From Agelas oroides (taxonomy: Eukaryota > Porifera > Demospongiae > Agelasida > Agelasidae), in NCBI GenBank assembly GCA_949130485.1, contig OX422195.1, positions 7,286,566 through 7,350,565 of the forward strand: DNA of 64,000 nt. The letters run 5' to 3'. Below are positions 48,701 through 58,562 of this stretch, piece after piece; position 1 is the first letter of the stretch, and every line of letters starts with the position of its first letter. Below the pieces are notes generated by a model. The model was given only the letters and a program-made list of their open reading frames with translations. It was not told the DNA's origin and did not search any database. The translations under genes were made by a program, and so were the position numbers.

Positions 48701-51565
48701 AGATGCGGCATCTCACAGTCTGTGAGGCAGTCATGCGAGAGAAAGGAAAACTCACGCTTAATGCTGTGCAATGCATGCTAAGTGGACATCCCCGCGTTGG
48801 AAAATCTACTTTACTCGCTCGACTGATAAGAACACAATCTTCAATTCAACTCAATGAAGGGGATACCACCAAGGAATCGCAAGAATCTGGTGGTACTTGC
48901 ATTTCTCCAAGCACAGGGGTATTAAATGCTGTTGTGCGTGTCACCGTCAAGAAGGTTACGATGGTTGTCGCGATGGCTGTTCAACCTGGCTTGATTTGGG
49001 AGCAAATCGAATTTGATGTGGAAGCAATAGCACTGCTAAAGTCTGTCACAAAGGATCGCATTTCTCACTCAGCACAGACGCAACAACTGGCCCTGGAGGG
49101 TGGTACAAAGGACGAGAGCACAGACAAAGCAGAATTGCCAAATCCCTCAGCTTCAACACCTGCTGAGAATGAGCCCCAGTCAGAGAGATCAGCACGTTCT
49201 GGTCTGCAGCCTTTCTTTCGATTTGGAAAACGCAGAGTCTCAGCTTCCTCAGCATCCACTGTCCCTGGGTTCAAGGCTCCTCTTGATATCTTCAAAGAGG
49301 CTCTGAAAAGTGAGAAGTGGGGAGAGGTAGAAGCATTCATCAAGGATTCACTCACCATCTACTTTACAGACACAGGAGGGCAGCCTGAATTTCAAGAAGT
49401 GCTCCCAGCTTTAATCTCAGGCCCTGCTTTGTTCTTCCTGGTCTTCAAGCTTATTGACGATCTCAACCAGAGGTACCAAGTCCAGTTTGTGTCCCCTTCC
49501 CAGGAGAGCAGGCCTTATGTGTCCAGCTTTACAGTGAAAGAAACTCTCCTTCAGTCACTGGCAAGCATTGCCTCCACATGCAGCTATGCCTCCTACACCA
49601 GCAAGAAGATGGTTGCAATAAAACCACAGGTAGTCCTGGTTGCCACCCATGAAGACCAAGCAAGTGAGGCACAAATCAGAGCTATACAGAAGGAGCTTAA
49701 AGAAACACTGGAGAAGACCGAGTATTACCGCCAGAATATACTTGTGTTTGCATCTGAAGATGAACCAGTGGTCACTGTCAACAACATCTCATCAGATGGT
49801 CGAGATACAGACAAGATCCGAGAGATAGTGGAGCGAATTGCGAAGCACCCCTCCTTTCACATTGAGGTCCCCCTTCCCTGGCTGGTTTCTAGCTTAGCTT
49901 TCAGGCTTTTGCAGGTTTCAGTTATCAGCTATGAGCAGTGTACGAGTATCGCTAGTGAGTGTGGTATTGATACACCAGATGAGCTAAAAGAAGCTTTGTG
50001 GTTTCTCCACCACAAGGTGGGTTTCATCCGCTACTTTGAAAGTGTTCCTGAGTTACGTGATGTGGTCATTCTAGACCCCCAGCTCCTCTTTGACCGAATC
50101 ACGGAGCTGATTTCGAGGACTTTCACTTTTGAGCAAGTAGGTCCCCACGATGCTTGCCAATTTAGAGAGACTGGTATCTTCCCACTGCGCACCATCGAGG
50201 ACCTCACAGCACGGTCTAGTGAATACCTGAGCAGTGCGAAGCTTGTGAAGCTTCTGGAACATCTACACATCATCGCACCGATTCGCGGTAAAAGTGGGGA
50301 AGTAGAGAAATACTTCTTACCATGTGTGCTCAGTCATGCGTCACCCAAGACAAGCATTCAAGAGGAGGCTTCTAGCAAAATACCACCCCTCTTTATCACC
50401 TTCCGATGTGGCTACTGTCCCAAGGGAGTCTTCAGTGCACTAATAGTCCACCTAATGTCAAAGCACAACAATGGTGGAGCAAAGATCACCTGGCGGTTGA
50501 AAGAAGATGAAGTGTCACGAGACAAAGTGATGTTCAAGGTTGGGCGAGAAATTCACGTTGTATCAATTACTACATACGCTACTCACCTCGAGGTTTTGAT
50601 ACAGTCCAAAGCACAAGCATCAGCCAATCTACTGCTCACCTCCCCTCATGGGGTGTGTAACTCCATCCGACAGTGTATCGATGAAGGCATAGTTGCTGTT
50701 AGCCAGACTTTACACTACAACTGCGACTCAGCATTCCACTACAGTTTCTACTGCACCCACCCATCCTGCACTAAACCACATGATCATCTGGCTGTGTGCT
50801 ATGATAATGATCCAGTTGCCATGGAATGCAGTAAGAGTGGAGAGCCATGTGACCTTCCTGACAACTGCCGTGTCTGGTTTGGACATCCGGTGAGCAATAT
50901 ATTCTAGAGACCGACTTGTTGTATGACATAATGGATGCTAATCTTTGTACAACTTTCAGGTAGTGGTTACCCATTTTTATTCTCTTTGTAGATGCCACAT
51001 AGCACAAACACTGGAGGTGGTGATAAAGAGCAAAGAAAGCTTGGTAGGTATTCATGGTTTGTGTTGTTTTGGTATGACTTGTATCCTCAGCATCAATACA
51101 TGTTGATTTGTATTGCACAAATGTTTTTATATGTTCCCCAATCTGACCACTTCCCCAGGTGTATCCACCCCCCTTATGAAACCGCAGTTGAAAGACCTGA
51201 TACTAGTCCGAACAACAAAGTGGTATAACCTTGGCCTACAACTGGGGATCGAAGATACAGAACTGGACGTGATTGAAGAGAACAATCCAAAAGACATTGA
51301 TGCCTGCAAGAGAAAGATGTTCAAGGCATGGCTCAGGATCACCCCCAGTCCATCATACAACCTGGTGGTGGAAGCTCTGCAGACAGTTGGAGAGATCAGT
51401 GAAGCAGACCGCCTCTGCAACAGATATGGTAAGATAATGGCTGTGCTGGAAGTTGAAGTGTTTGGACATTAGATTATCTACTGATGATCTTTCTTTTCAG
51501 GGATTCAGTCACAATATTCAGTGTTTGGTGAAGGCCCTCCGACAAAAAAGAGTAGGACAGACTGA
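27210..51565 (+). CDS. Kelch-Roc-COR-Death domain protein (nine coding exons)
   Basis: Reconstructed exons are 27210-27732, 38803-38960, 40473-40670, 44745-44910, 47957-48070, 48695-50889, 50992-51043, 51159-51428 and 51501-51565. All introns are GT-AG and all phases join in frame, giving 1246 residues. Residues 1 to about 345 form six Kelch blades with GG doublets. A GTPase of Roc type follows, with Walker A GHPRVGKST (417-425), the switch DTGGQ (612-616) and THED (704-707). A COR-like region follows to about 1050, then a Cys-rich tail, then a Death domain at about 1144-1225 and a basic PPTKKSR end. By analogy with Roco/DAPK proteins it would be a GTP-regulated scaffold in Death-domain signalling, with the propeller binding a partner (inference). 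The ATG at 27210 has a good context (AGCCATGG) and lies ten bases after an acceptor-like TTGTGCAG, so a 5' untranslated exon is likely upstream. Confidence 0.92.
27803..28332 (+). repeat. 46-bp minisatellite at the start of intron 1
   Basis: About 11-12 units of CTTGGCTTCATAATGGTCAG plus GTTGAGCATTGTATAAGGTA plus AGAGCT, some missing a 5-bp piece. Each unit contains AAGGTAAGAG, a strong match to a 5' splice site. Confidence 0.96.
28370..38300 (+). repeat. 184-187 bp satellite array in intron 1, about 53 monomers
   Basis: Landmarks of each monomer are GATATCGGTAGTTTGTGAAA, AACAAAGATATGAATGCATA, ATTTAGCTCGCCTAATACTC and TTACTTTCAGTTTTCGTG. Core monomers (about 29460-37990) are very alike. Both edges (28370-29460 and 37990-38300) hold diverged monomers of another subtype (GCATGCCTTAGACTCTAAAC) related to the intron 3 array. 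Diagnostic variants recur every 2418-2419 bp (13 monomers), a higher-order repeat. Confidence 0.97.
38484..38667. mobile_element. MITE with ACAGTGGAACCCCTCT ends (intron 1)
   Basis: The left ACAGTGGAACCCCTCTTA mirrors the right TAGAGGGTTTCACTGT. The interior has GGACAC and AGGACA motifs repeated in both orientations. A partial relative is in intron 2 at about 39984-40058. Confidence 0.75.
38803..38960 (+). CDS. Exon 2: Kelch blade 3/4
   Basis: Acceptor CTTCTCCCCAG, donor TCATGG|GTAAGA. Completes blade 3 (TWSSPEISG) and encodes most of blade 4 (HSLTRIDHSRAVQFGGEQ, YLLDMKSW). 158 nt, so joining needs the phase-1 base from exon 1, which fits. Confidence 0.92.
39178..39353. mobile_element. Foldback MITE in intron 2
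   Basis: Arms of about 54 bp: AGGGGTTTGTTTTCATCCTA at the left against TGAGATGAAAACAAACCC at the right, also GTATATAGATTGACTGTCAG against GATAGTCAATCTACC. About 175 bp, non-coding. Confidence 0.85.
39354..40472. other. Rest of intron 2
   Basis: No exon seen. Near 39984-40058 is a partial ACAGTGGAACC-type MITE, and near 40190 a GGGCCTGGTAATGAGGCT fragment of the foldback family. Confidence 0.5.
40473..40670 (+). CDS. Exon 3: Kelch blade 4/5
   Basis: Acceptor CATGCATGCAG, donor AGGAAG|GTGAGG, exactly 66 codons. Encodes EWTRVEASG closing blade 4, then blade 5 (DSHSAVSLHDSD, LLITWGEAYGG, VFGVNVQQWRK). The second Gly-Gly of this blade is less regular. Confidence 0.92.
40735..43695 (-). repeat. 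About 193-bp satellite array in intron 3, inverse of the intron 1 family
   Basis: About 15 monomers with landmarks TTGGCATGGGAAAAGCATTT, CACAAAGTACCGATATCAC, CATATGTATATGACCCCACT, AACACTAAAACTGAAA and GGTCTAAGGCATGCTAGGAT. The reverse complement aligns with the edge monomers of the intron 1 array (for example GGGGTCATATACGTAGGA, TTTAGCATGCCTTAGACTC), so the two arrays are one family in opposite orientation. Confidence 0.95.
43640..43785. repeat. Palindromic switch point in intron 3
   Basis: The left arm TTGGCATGGGAAAAGCATTT continuing to GATATGATGCAA and the right arm TTGCATCATATTTGTAGTTT continuing to CTTTTCCCATGCCAA are almost perfect inverses of about 43 bp around a 25-nt loop. Satellite orientation flips here. 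Confidence 0.9.
43725..44310 (+). repeat. Plus-oriented satellite monomers, end of intron 3
   Basis: About three diverged monomers in the same orientation as intron 1 (GTTTGTGAAATGCTTTTCCC, TTTAGCATGCCTTAGACCC, GTTTTAGTGTTAGTGGGGTC). The most distal are the most decayed. Confidence 0.9.
44745..44910 (+). CDS. Exon 4: Kelch blade 6
   Basis: Acceptor TTCAATCTGCAG, donor GAGCTAG|GTGAGT. Encodes GRWLHSTTIVHRDVTHKRL, IHFGGLDEVPEGK and TTIVEL. It ends in phase 1. Confidence 0.92.
44993..45212. mobile_element. Foldback element in intron 4
   Basis: GTGGTGAGCACTCTCAGTGT at the left mirrors ACACTGAGAGTATTCACCAC at the right, with inner pairs such as CACACTGGTGTT against AACACCAGTGTG. About 215 bp, non-coding. 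Confidence 0.8.
45213..46159. other. Intron 4 non-coding with two foldback pieces
   Basis: At 45295-45362 is a TAGTCTCATGCCCAGACCCC / GTCTGGACACGAGACT pair. At 46094-46155 is CCTCATTCCCTGACTCTCCC against GGGAGAGCCTGGGAATGAGG. Otherwise nothing is seen. Confidence 0.55.
46160..47690 (+). repeat. 41-bp minisatellite in intron 4, about 37 units
   Basis: Unit ACATCAAGAGTGCATAAGAA plus CACTGATACACTAGTACACTT. Very homogeneous, with rare variants (GACACAC, GGTACACT, CAGTGATAC) that recur in blocks, as expected from recent unequal exchange. Confidence 0.97.
47957..48070 (+). CDS. Exon 5: linker between propeller and GTPase
   Basis: Acceptor ACCCCCTCAG, donor AACACTCG|GTGAGT. 114 nt encoding ECGGAPGECVVTDVILSSQ and on. 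No domain recognised. It may close the propeller or form a linker. Phase 1 at both ends. Confidence 0.8.
48071..48694. other. Intron 5 with pyrimidine tract and foldback
   Basis: A C/T-rich stretch spans about 48203-48280. A foldback at 48548-48599 pairs CATTCCCAGGCTC with GAGTCTGGGAATG around CATCCCCATTCTTCTGGGG. Confidence 0.7.
48695..50889 (+). CDS. Exon 6: Roc GTPase and COR region
   Basis: One large exon of 2195 nt. The acceptor ACACTTTTACCAG is chosen because it restores the phase; an upstream ATG at 48604 in the same frame lies in intron 5. It carries Walker A, a long Ser/Glu/Pro-rich insert before DTGGQPEFQ, THED, then COR-like segments (PLPWLVSSLAFRLL, LWFLHHKVGFIRYF, VVILDPQLLFDRI). 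The tail has about ten Cys and several His (FYCTHPSCTKPHDH, MECSKSGEPCDLPDNC, VWFGHP), possibly metal-binding. Confidence 0.93.
50992..51043 (+). CDS. Exon 7: short linker
   Basis: Acceptor ATTCTCTTTGTAG, donor AAGCTTG|GTAGGT. 52 nt encoding a polar linker (MPHSTNTGGGDKEQRKL) before the Death domain. It could be skipped only with loss of frame. Confidence 0.85.
51159..51428 (+). CDS. Exon 8: Death domain
   Basis: Acceptor CCACTTCCCCAG, donor AGATATG|GTAAGA. Encodes the six-helix Death fold pattern: LVRTTKWYNLGLQLGIEDTE (Trp 1157), LDVIEENNPKDIDACKRKM, FKAWLRITPSPSYNLVVEAL and GEISEADRLCN. Typical hydrophobic spacing and the WxxLG motif are present. Confidence 0.92.
51501..51565 (+). CDS. Exon 9: C-terminal tail and stop
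   Basis: Acceptor TTTCTTTTCAG. Encodes GIQSQYSVFGEGPPTKKSRT, then Asp and the TGA at 51563. PPTKKSR resembles a monopartite nuclear localisation signal. No clear AATAAA follows within the next 280 bp. Confidence 0.85.
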
Positions 51566-51842
51566 CATGGCAAGTGAAATTGAAAATAACAAACTTGTTA
51601 CTGCACCCCCTAAGTATCTAACTATTATTGATGGCATTTGTGTTAGTACTGTTCATACCTTGTGTTATTAGATTGGTTAATCACTCATACTTCTTTGTAT
51701 ACTTTGTATACTCATGCGTAGCACATTGCTGGTTTTGTACACTTTACATCTACTGTTTGCAGACATGATTTTGTATGCCCATATGGGATTGCTTTTACTG
51801 ATTTAAATTTGAATGTAATTGTACCTTGTTTTTCTAGTAATT
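51566..51842 (+). other. 3' flank of the Kelch-Roc-COR-Death gene
   Basis: Probable 3' untranslated region; AT-rich without a canonical polyadenylation signal that I can see. The segmental duplication starts at its end. Confidence 0.5.
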
Positions 51843-51883
51843 ATATTTTTTCCAAAGAAGCACTCAAGTTCATTGATATTATC

Positions 51884-51960
51884 AGCCTCATTCCCAGGCC
51901 CCGCCCAGCTTTTGTTGCAGCACTGCAAGCTAGCTTGGTGGGGACCTGGGAATGAGACTA
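51884..51960. mobile_element. Short foldback element (CCTCATTCCCAGGCC family), copy B
   Basis: Duplicate of the element at 42-118 with a single visible base change in the centre. Confidence 0.6.
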
Positions 51961-52462
51961 TAAGCATTATGTATACCTGTGAACCATCCTGGGCCAAAGC
52001 ATGTGTGGCTCTTCAACTGTCTCTTTGCAGCATGAGGAAATAGTAGGTACCTTTCAGATCATAGGAGTGTTTTACCATATATGGACAATGACTGAACCAA
52101 TCAGACTCTGGACTCATGTACTAGACTAAACACTGATGTTTAGACTGAGTTCCGGACTGATTTAGAGCTCTCTGTATATAAATGACTAGAGCAGCAGTAC
52201 TTTGTGTGAGGTTCTGCTGTTCTCTGAATATGTCGATACAAATGTGAGTCCTGAGACTTTATCATTCCCATGTAGATGATTGAGTCAGTATTTGTTGGTG
52301 TTTTCCACACTAGGCTTGAGAACTAAGTAGCGCAAGCTACTTTCATGAGTACGCACAAATGATTTCAAGGAGACCTAGGACTGTAGCTTAGTCTCTCTGG
52401 CTATATCCAGACTCCTCCTATATTTGCATGTGGCCTGGTGTGAGGGCAGTCTAGACTGACCG

Positions 52463-52685
52463 TATAGATGGTTTTCATGGGGCGTGGCTTCACTTCCGGA
52501 GGGCAAAAGTCGGTGTCTGGGTTTAGTGCAGCTGCGTGCAAAATACAGGCTAGTAAGTGCTACATCGAGTCCTTATCATTAGTATCGAAAGATAAAAGAA
52601 GCTGGTTCTCTCAAGGTGAAAGGTCCGCTGTACAGCTGCCTATCGATCGCGCGTTTGCCCTCCGGAAGTAGGGAAACCATCTATA
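52463..52685. mobile_element. 223-bp MITE present only in copy B
   Basis: The left TATAGATGGTTTTC with CTTCCGGAGGGCAAA mirrors the right TTTGCCCTCCGGAAG with GAAACCATCTATA. The interior is GC-richer and non-coding. It lies in the 450-bp segment that copy A lacks. Confidence 0.85.
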
Positions 52686-53415
52686 GCAGATGACAATTGC
52701 AAGTATTAACCAAAGCACCTTCAACGCTATCACATCACCACATAGACTACAGTATCCTATGCAAACTGGTGATTTGGCGCTTGCAAAGTGACCCACATGT
52801 GCAGTCACTGTATTGGTGCCTGCACAAAGATGCATTGGCCAAGTGTCACACACTCAATACATCAAGATTCAAGCTCTGCATCAACCCAGAACTCGATGCC
52901 TAATACGGAGATGGGTGGGGCTGGGAGCGCACGTGCCAGCTTGTCCAGTGGTACTGGCTCGAATACTGAAAGGCAGACCTGGGAGTGTGCCAGAAGGAAT
53001 GGTGACTGATCGACCGATCGCAAGGCGAACTCGACCAGATAAGCGGAGAGATTTACCACGTTGGGTTCTATGCCAGAGCGTGATGAAGTAGGGAGGAACG
53101 AGATCCGCAAGACTACGACAACAAAGGATGGCGTCAAATGGAGCAGCCGGTGAGGAAGATGGGTAGCCGTCGTTCCTAGTTTCTCACACCCCCAGCTGTC
53201 GTTGTTGAGATGAAAGCTGGGAGTGTGAGAGGCTGACAACAAGGCTAGAAGATGAGAGTGACATTGGAGTGCACAGACAGTAGAAGTACAGTGTTTCTAT
53301 CGTCTGTGGGGTGACTGCCTTAGTAAGTGCATTGGACTGTGTTCCCAGACTCCCACCATCACTTGCTGTACAAACAAGCAGGGAAATCCAGTATCCTGTG
53401 GGTGATGTCAACGAT

Positions 53416-54157
53416 GACTAGGCTCATTAATCTCTAGTCTCGGTTTTTCCGAAAGGAGTCTGGGAATGAGACTGTAATGAACCATAGATAATAGAACAGT
53501 ACAGGGATTGGAAACGCCTATATGCAATGTATTGTGTGACGTCACGCATCTTGACAAGAGCACATTCCGTGTTTCGAATCCGGGTGTAGCTATCCAAGCT
53601 AAGAACGCTGATCACGTCGTAACACTGCTATGCAGTGAAAAAAAAAGCGTCTCAGGTAGTACGTGTTTACTGCTTGATGGTGATTTTACTTCGAGTAGGC
53701 AAAAAAACCTCACGATATAGAGAAAAGTACCTTAGTGCATTTGTGTAGTTTTTTCAAGATGAACAAACCCTTGCAAGCTCCATCAAAGAGCCGAGAGCCC
53801 TGCTATGAGATTACTCTGTGGACTAGCAGTGGTCTTTCTGAAGTAGTAGCAGTTACAGCCAGAGAAAATATGTGTAACTGACTACTTATAGTCAGTGCCA
53901 AAGCTCCACGCTGACATCTAGCAGAATGTTAACCAGTGCAGTCCATTCTATGGATACTACGGTAAGTTAAGTACCCACTATGGAGGACGTCTGCCCTGAG
54001 TGACGGTACAAAAACTACACAAGCACGCAGGGTCACTTCAGTTAGCCGCTTGGTAGTAACACGGAGGTGGTGTAAGGAGAAACGAAATGCGCACAAAGTT
54101 TGTAAATTACAATGTTTCCAATCCCTAAACTGTTCTATTATCTATGAATGAGCCTAG
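53416..54157. mobile_element. Inverted-repeat element, copy B
   Basis: Duplicate of the element at 9720-10457, with arms at 53483-53515 and 54114-54147. A few substitutions and small indels distinguish it. Confidence 0.55.
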
Positions 54158-54352
54158 ACACAACCATTTCATTGCACACACATTATCACTGGTAAGTTTT
54201 CCCAAGGTGGCAAAGTTTATCTTCTTTGGTACGAGGTGCTGCTCTTAAGGACAAGTGAGAGGAGCTGGTAGAGTGTGTGCAGTGAGTCCAAGAAACAGTG
54301 CACTTCTGTTGCCTGTGCTGGATCAAAGAAAGCAGTATAACTCTTCATACGC

Positions 54353-54483
54353 TCTATGCTACATAACTGTTAGCCACTGAGTGCTTCACATTTGTAGCTA
54401 GGCCTAGCTATATACTGGTCTGTGCTACATAACTGTTAGCCACTGAGTGCTTCATGTTTGTAGCTAGGCCTAGCTATATACTG
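54353..54483 (+). repeat. 66-bp minisatellite, 2 units (copy B)
   Basis: Same unit as 10653-11512 but only two copies, with the same flanks on both sides. Confidence 0.95.
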
Positions 54484-54936
54484 TAGTCTTGTGGAAAAGT
54501 ACCCAGCTACAAAACAATACCGACTCCCATGCACCTTTTGGCTCAATTTCCTACATAGGGTTTTACTTGAATAAATACCCACCCTTGAACGGAGCCCACT
54601 TGTGGAGTTTTGAGAAGCACCACGCATGCCTAAGGTAAGAAGAACTCTGTATTATACTTTAGCAAAGCAGATCAACAAGGTAGCTTTGTGTCATCTACAT
54701 TGGCTTTGAGTGTTGTTTAGGTGGTTGTGGTTAATCGGACTGTCATCACAGTGACAATCTGCCTTTTGGAGCCACCCCACTGCGTTGAGTGCTGAACCTC
54801 CACCAGCAAGGCAGCCCTGCCACTGCTGTTTGTATCCTGGAGTTGTAGAGGGTCTACAAATGCTGCAAACTTTGGTCGTGTGCTCCATAGCTCTATTAGT
54901 GATAAGATGGTGATTGTGCAGTGCAGATACCCCTAG

Positions 54937-55090
54937 GTGATGGTTCTGCATGTTTGGTTCCTTTCTGGGTTGCCAGTTCTCCGAGAGGTCAGTTCTCTCA
55001 TCTCATCAGTTAGCCCTAGGTGATGGTTCTGCATGTTTGGTTCCTTTCTGGGTTGCCAGTTCTCCGAGAGGTCAGTTCTCTCATCTCATC
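54937..55090 (+). repeat. Direct repeat pair (copy B)
   Basis: Counterpart of 11942-12118. Here the two units are more alike. Confidence 0.8.
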
Positions 55091-55224
55091 TTGGTAGCAC
55101 TTCAAGTGACGCAGTGATATCTTAGTGGGAAGGTCTAGGCTGTGAGGAACTGTTTGCAGGATATGAAATTTAATGTGCTTTCCTTACTACTCTGCATGGC
55201 ACTGGTACATTTCGTAAAAGAGAC

Positions 55225-55829
<605 letters not shown>

Positions 55830-56287
55830 AGAGGTAGTTGAGGGTGGGGGAGACTCAGTCATGGGCACCTTCAGTGAGTAAACATGAACTTAGTTCTAGC
55901 TCACTACTAACCTTCACTGGGCAAGTGTGGACCCGGCAATGCTAACTTACTACTAGCCCCATTCCCAGGCCCCAGCCCAGTAGCTTGCAGTATGGAAAGC
56001 CTACTGTAAATTTCCTCATGTGGGGATGATGTAATCAACAAATAGCAAACAACATTTAATAGCAATGTTTATATTTTCTCATGTGAGTGACGTCAACAGT
56101 AGAAAGAGCTTAAGGGTGTACCTGGGGCTCAGGACAAGAGCGAAGGCACCAGGCAACATACATGTACCACACGTATACATCTTGGTGGGCGGGGCAACTG
56201 TCATACACACCAAGTATTAAACATGTAGTTGATTGAGCAATACACAAACAACCTCACCGTAGCTTTTCACCATTTGCATGTTCACAG

Positions 56288-56376
56288 GAAGAGTGTGGGA
56301 GAGCCCAAGGCCACCCCTGCTGACTACACACTGCATGTCATGCTCGTGGACAGTGGGAACAACGATGATGGGCACA
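56288..56376 (+). pseudogene. USP7-like His-box exon fragment, copy B
   Basis: Counterpart of 13329-13417 with the same ADYTLHVMLVDSGNNDDGH reading. The frame stops soon afterwards. In B there is only one unit of the 28-bp sequence that is repeated in A. Confidence 0.6.
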
Positions 56377-56790
56377 GTCTTGTTCCGAGACTATGATGGC
56401 CATTGGCACCTACCTCAGCCACCAGCTAGGAGAAGGTATGTGTGTGCAACACAGTGAACCCCATTCCATAGTCTCATTCCCAGGCCTCTTCCTCCTTGTG
56501 TCCGGAATGAGACTTCCCTTTCAGTGTATGATGACCAACTACATATACAGAGGTGCTCTCTAGCCTAGCTTGCACCCAAGCTGCGTGGTAGGAGGAAGAC
56601 ATCCTGTTCTCTCTCATGACCTAGGAACAAGATGGCTTCACAGAGAGACAGTAGAGGGTGGGGGAGACTCAGTCATTGACACCTTCAGTCAGTAAACATG
56701 AACTTAGTTCCGAGACCTCTTCCTCCTTGTGTCTGGAATGAGACTACCCTTTCAGTGTATGATGACCAACTACATGTACATGTACAGAGT

Positions 56791-56842
56791 AGCCTCGTAC
56801 CCAGGCCGTCTTTCTCCTCCCACTCGGCCTGGGTATGAGGCT
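56791..56842. mobile_element. 52-bp deletion derivative of the 546-bp element, copy B
   Basis: Both termini are retained and the interior is lost. The two full-length positions of CCAGGCCG in copy A (13925-13932 and 14419-14426) are 494 bp apart, exactly the size difference between the A and B elements, so the deletion ran between these short repeats. Confidence 0.85.
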
Positions 56843-57422
56843 AATGTACAGAGGTGCTCTCTAGCCTAGCTTGTATCCAAGCTGCATGGTAGGAGGAAGA
56901 CATCCTATTCCCTCACATGACCCAGGAACAAGATCGATCTTTTCTGTAGCCAGTTCATGCAGTGACATGATAGCTACTTAACATAGATCGGGAAATTTTT
57001 GGCGTTAAAATATTTTCGTCAGTGTGCCAGCAAAGAATTATAATACGTGTACGCACTACATTGCGGAATTGTTGAGGAACGAAATATTTTAATAGAATTT
57101 AAAATTAAATAGCTGATATTGATGGCACCACAATAATAACCATACTCAATTTCAAGGTTTCTGGGGGGGCCCCCCCTCTGTATGAAACCCTGCGTTGGTA
57201 GTAAATGTGTATTCATTCTTCAGTCCATGTCAATTTTAAACTGCAATTCTACTTTTTCTGTTCCATACACTAAAAGTCACCTCAAGATTATTGTCAGATA
57301 GTTTTTCAGGTGACCCCCTTGTGGTTTTGCTTCAGTGTAAGTGTGCAAACGTTTCTGTGTCTAGATCCCGTGGGTTAGGGTTACATCCATTGTCCAGTCA
57401 ATTAACAGATCTTGGCATGGGT

Positions 57423-58022
57423 AGACTATAACCGTCACAAACACCCCCTTGTAAATGATGTCAGATGTGGCAGGTGCATGCAGGTACGCAGAACTTCTCC
57501 ATCGTCCCAAGGTCTTAATAAGAGAGTCTTCGATCCCTCTTAGCTGCAGCGGTGGATGCCACTCCAATTCTGAAGCTGTGTCCCGCAAAATGGGATACTT
57601 GTATAGCTGCAACTGTGAGAGCTGATCGCACTCTCATCACAAACAACTCCCTGGACAATGGGGTGCCTTCCTTGAAGGTAAAGAAAGGGCCCCGTGAGGA
57701 ACCACAAACTCCCAGGTATGCAGATACAGCTGCCACTGGACACAATCTGTTCTATGTTTCTCCCATGAAAATTGCCACTCCTTTTCTGAAGGGTCGGTCT
57801 TTGACGCTTTAAAAGTAACTTGTACCGAGGAGGGCTGTTCCCGATTGTCCAAGGTGACATCTCCCTCACTGAGGTGTGCCCCTGCATCATAGCTATTACT
57901 GGAGGGAGCTGTTATTTCTCCAACTCTGAGAGAAAGCCAAAAAAGCACATAGTACAAGCTGCCCATAACATTATATTACTGGCATCCCTAGGGTCCTGTT
58001 CCCATACTGCACAAAGTTGGAG
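57423..58022 (-). pseudogene. Decayed DIRS tyrosine recombinase, copy B
   Basis: Identical, as far as I can see, to 15041-15640 including its frameshifts. The decay therefore predates the duplication or the last homogenisation. Confidence 0.88.
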
Positions 58023-58149
58023 CTTATACTGGGCACGCATTAGTGTCATGGCCAATGTGGTTGCAGTTTGTGTGTACACCTGCAAGACACGTGCCCTTCC
58101 TGTATGAAGGCAGTTTCATAGGTCCTGATCTGACATTGACCACTTCTTG

Positions 58150-58562
58150 TTACCCGTGGCAGCAGCTTATCTCGTCATAGAATCGCCAAACTGGTTCTCC
58201 TCCTCTTTGTATTCGGATCATGAACAGCATGTATGCCACCAGTTCTGGTGGGAGGGCTGGCTGCTTTGTAGCCATGACAGTTAGGTAAATTGCAAAGCAG
58301 CGAGTCCACGTATGGCTATCTAGCACCACCTTCTTCTTTTCCTTTGCTAGCTCTAGGCCTGGCAAAATGACTTAATGGGCTGGATCTGGCTGTGGGTTCT
58401 GACACTCTATAGACCCCAGAGGCTGGAGCTCTGCCATGTCAATATAGCTCCAATTGAGCATCCCCCACTACAGTTTGGGGGGGATTGATGGCAAGCCATC
58501 CCCAATGAATATGTTCCTTTCTTTGGAAGTTTCTGACTGCGGAAGGAGGAGGCTCATTAGAG
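58150..58562 (-). pseudogene. Decayed DIRS gag, copy B
   Basis: Counterpart of 15768-16180 with the same breaks and no visible difference. Confidence 0.8.

Noticed and set aside
52468..52671. 67-codon plus-strand frame
   Set aside because: It lies within the 223-bp inverted-repeat element and its ends are the element's arms.
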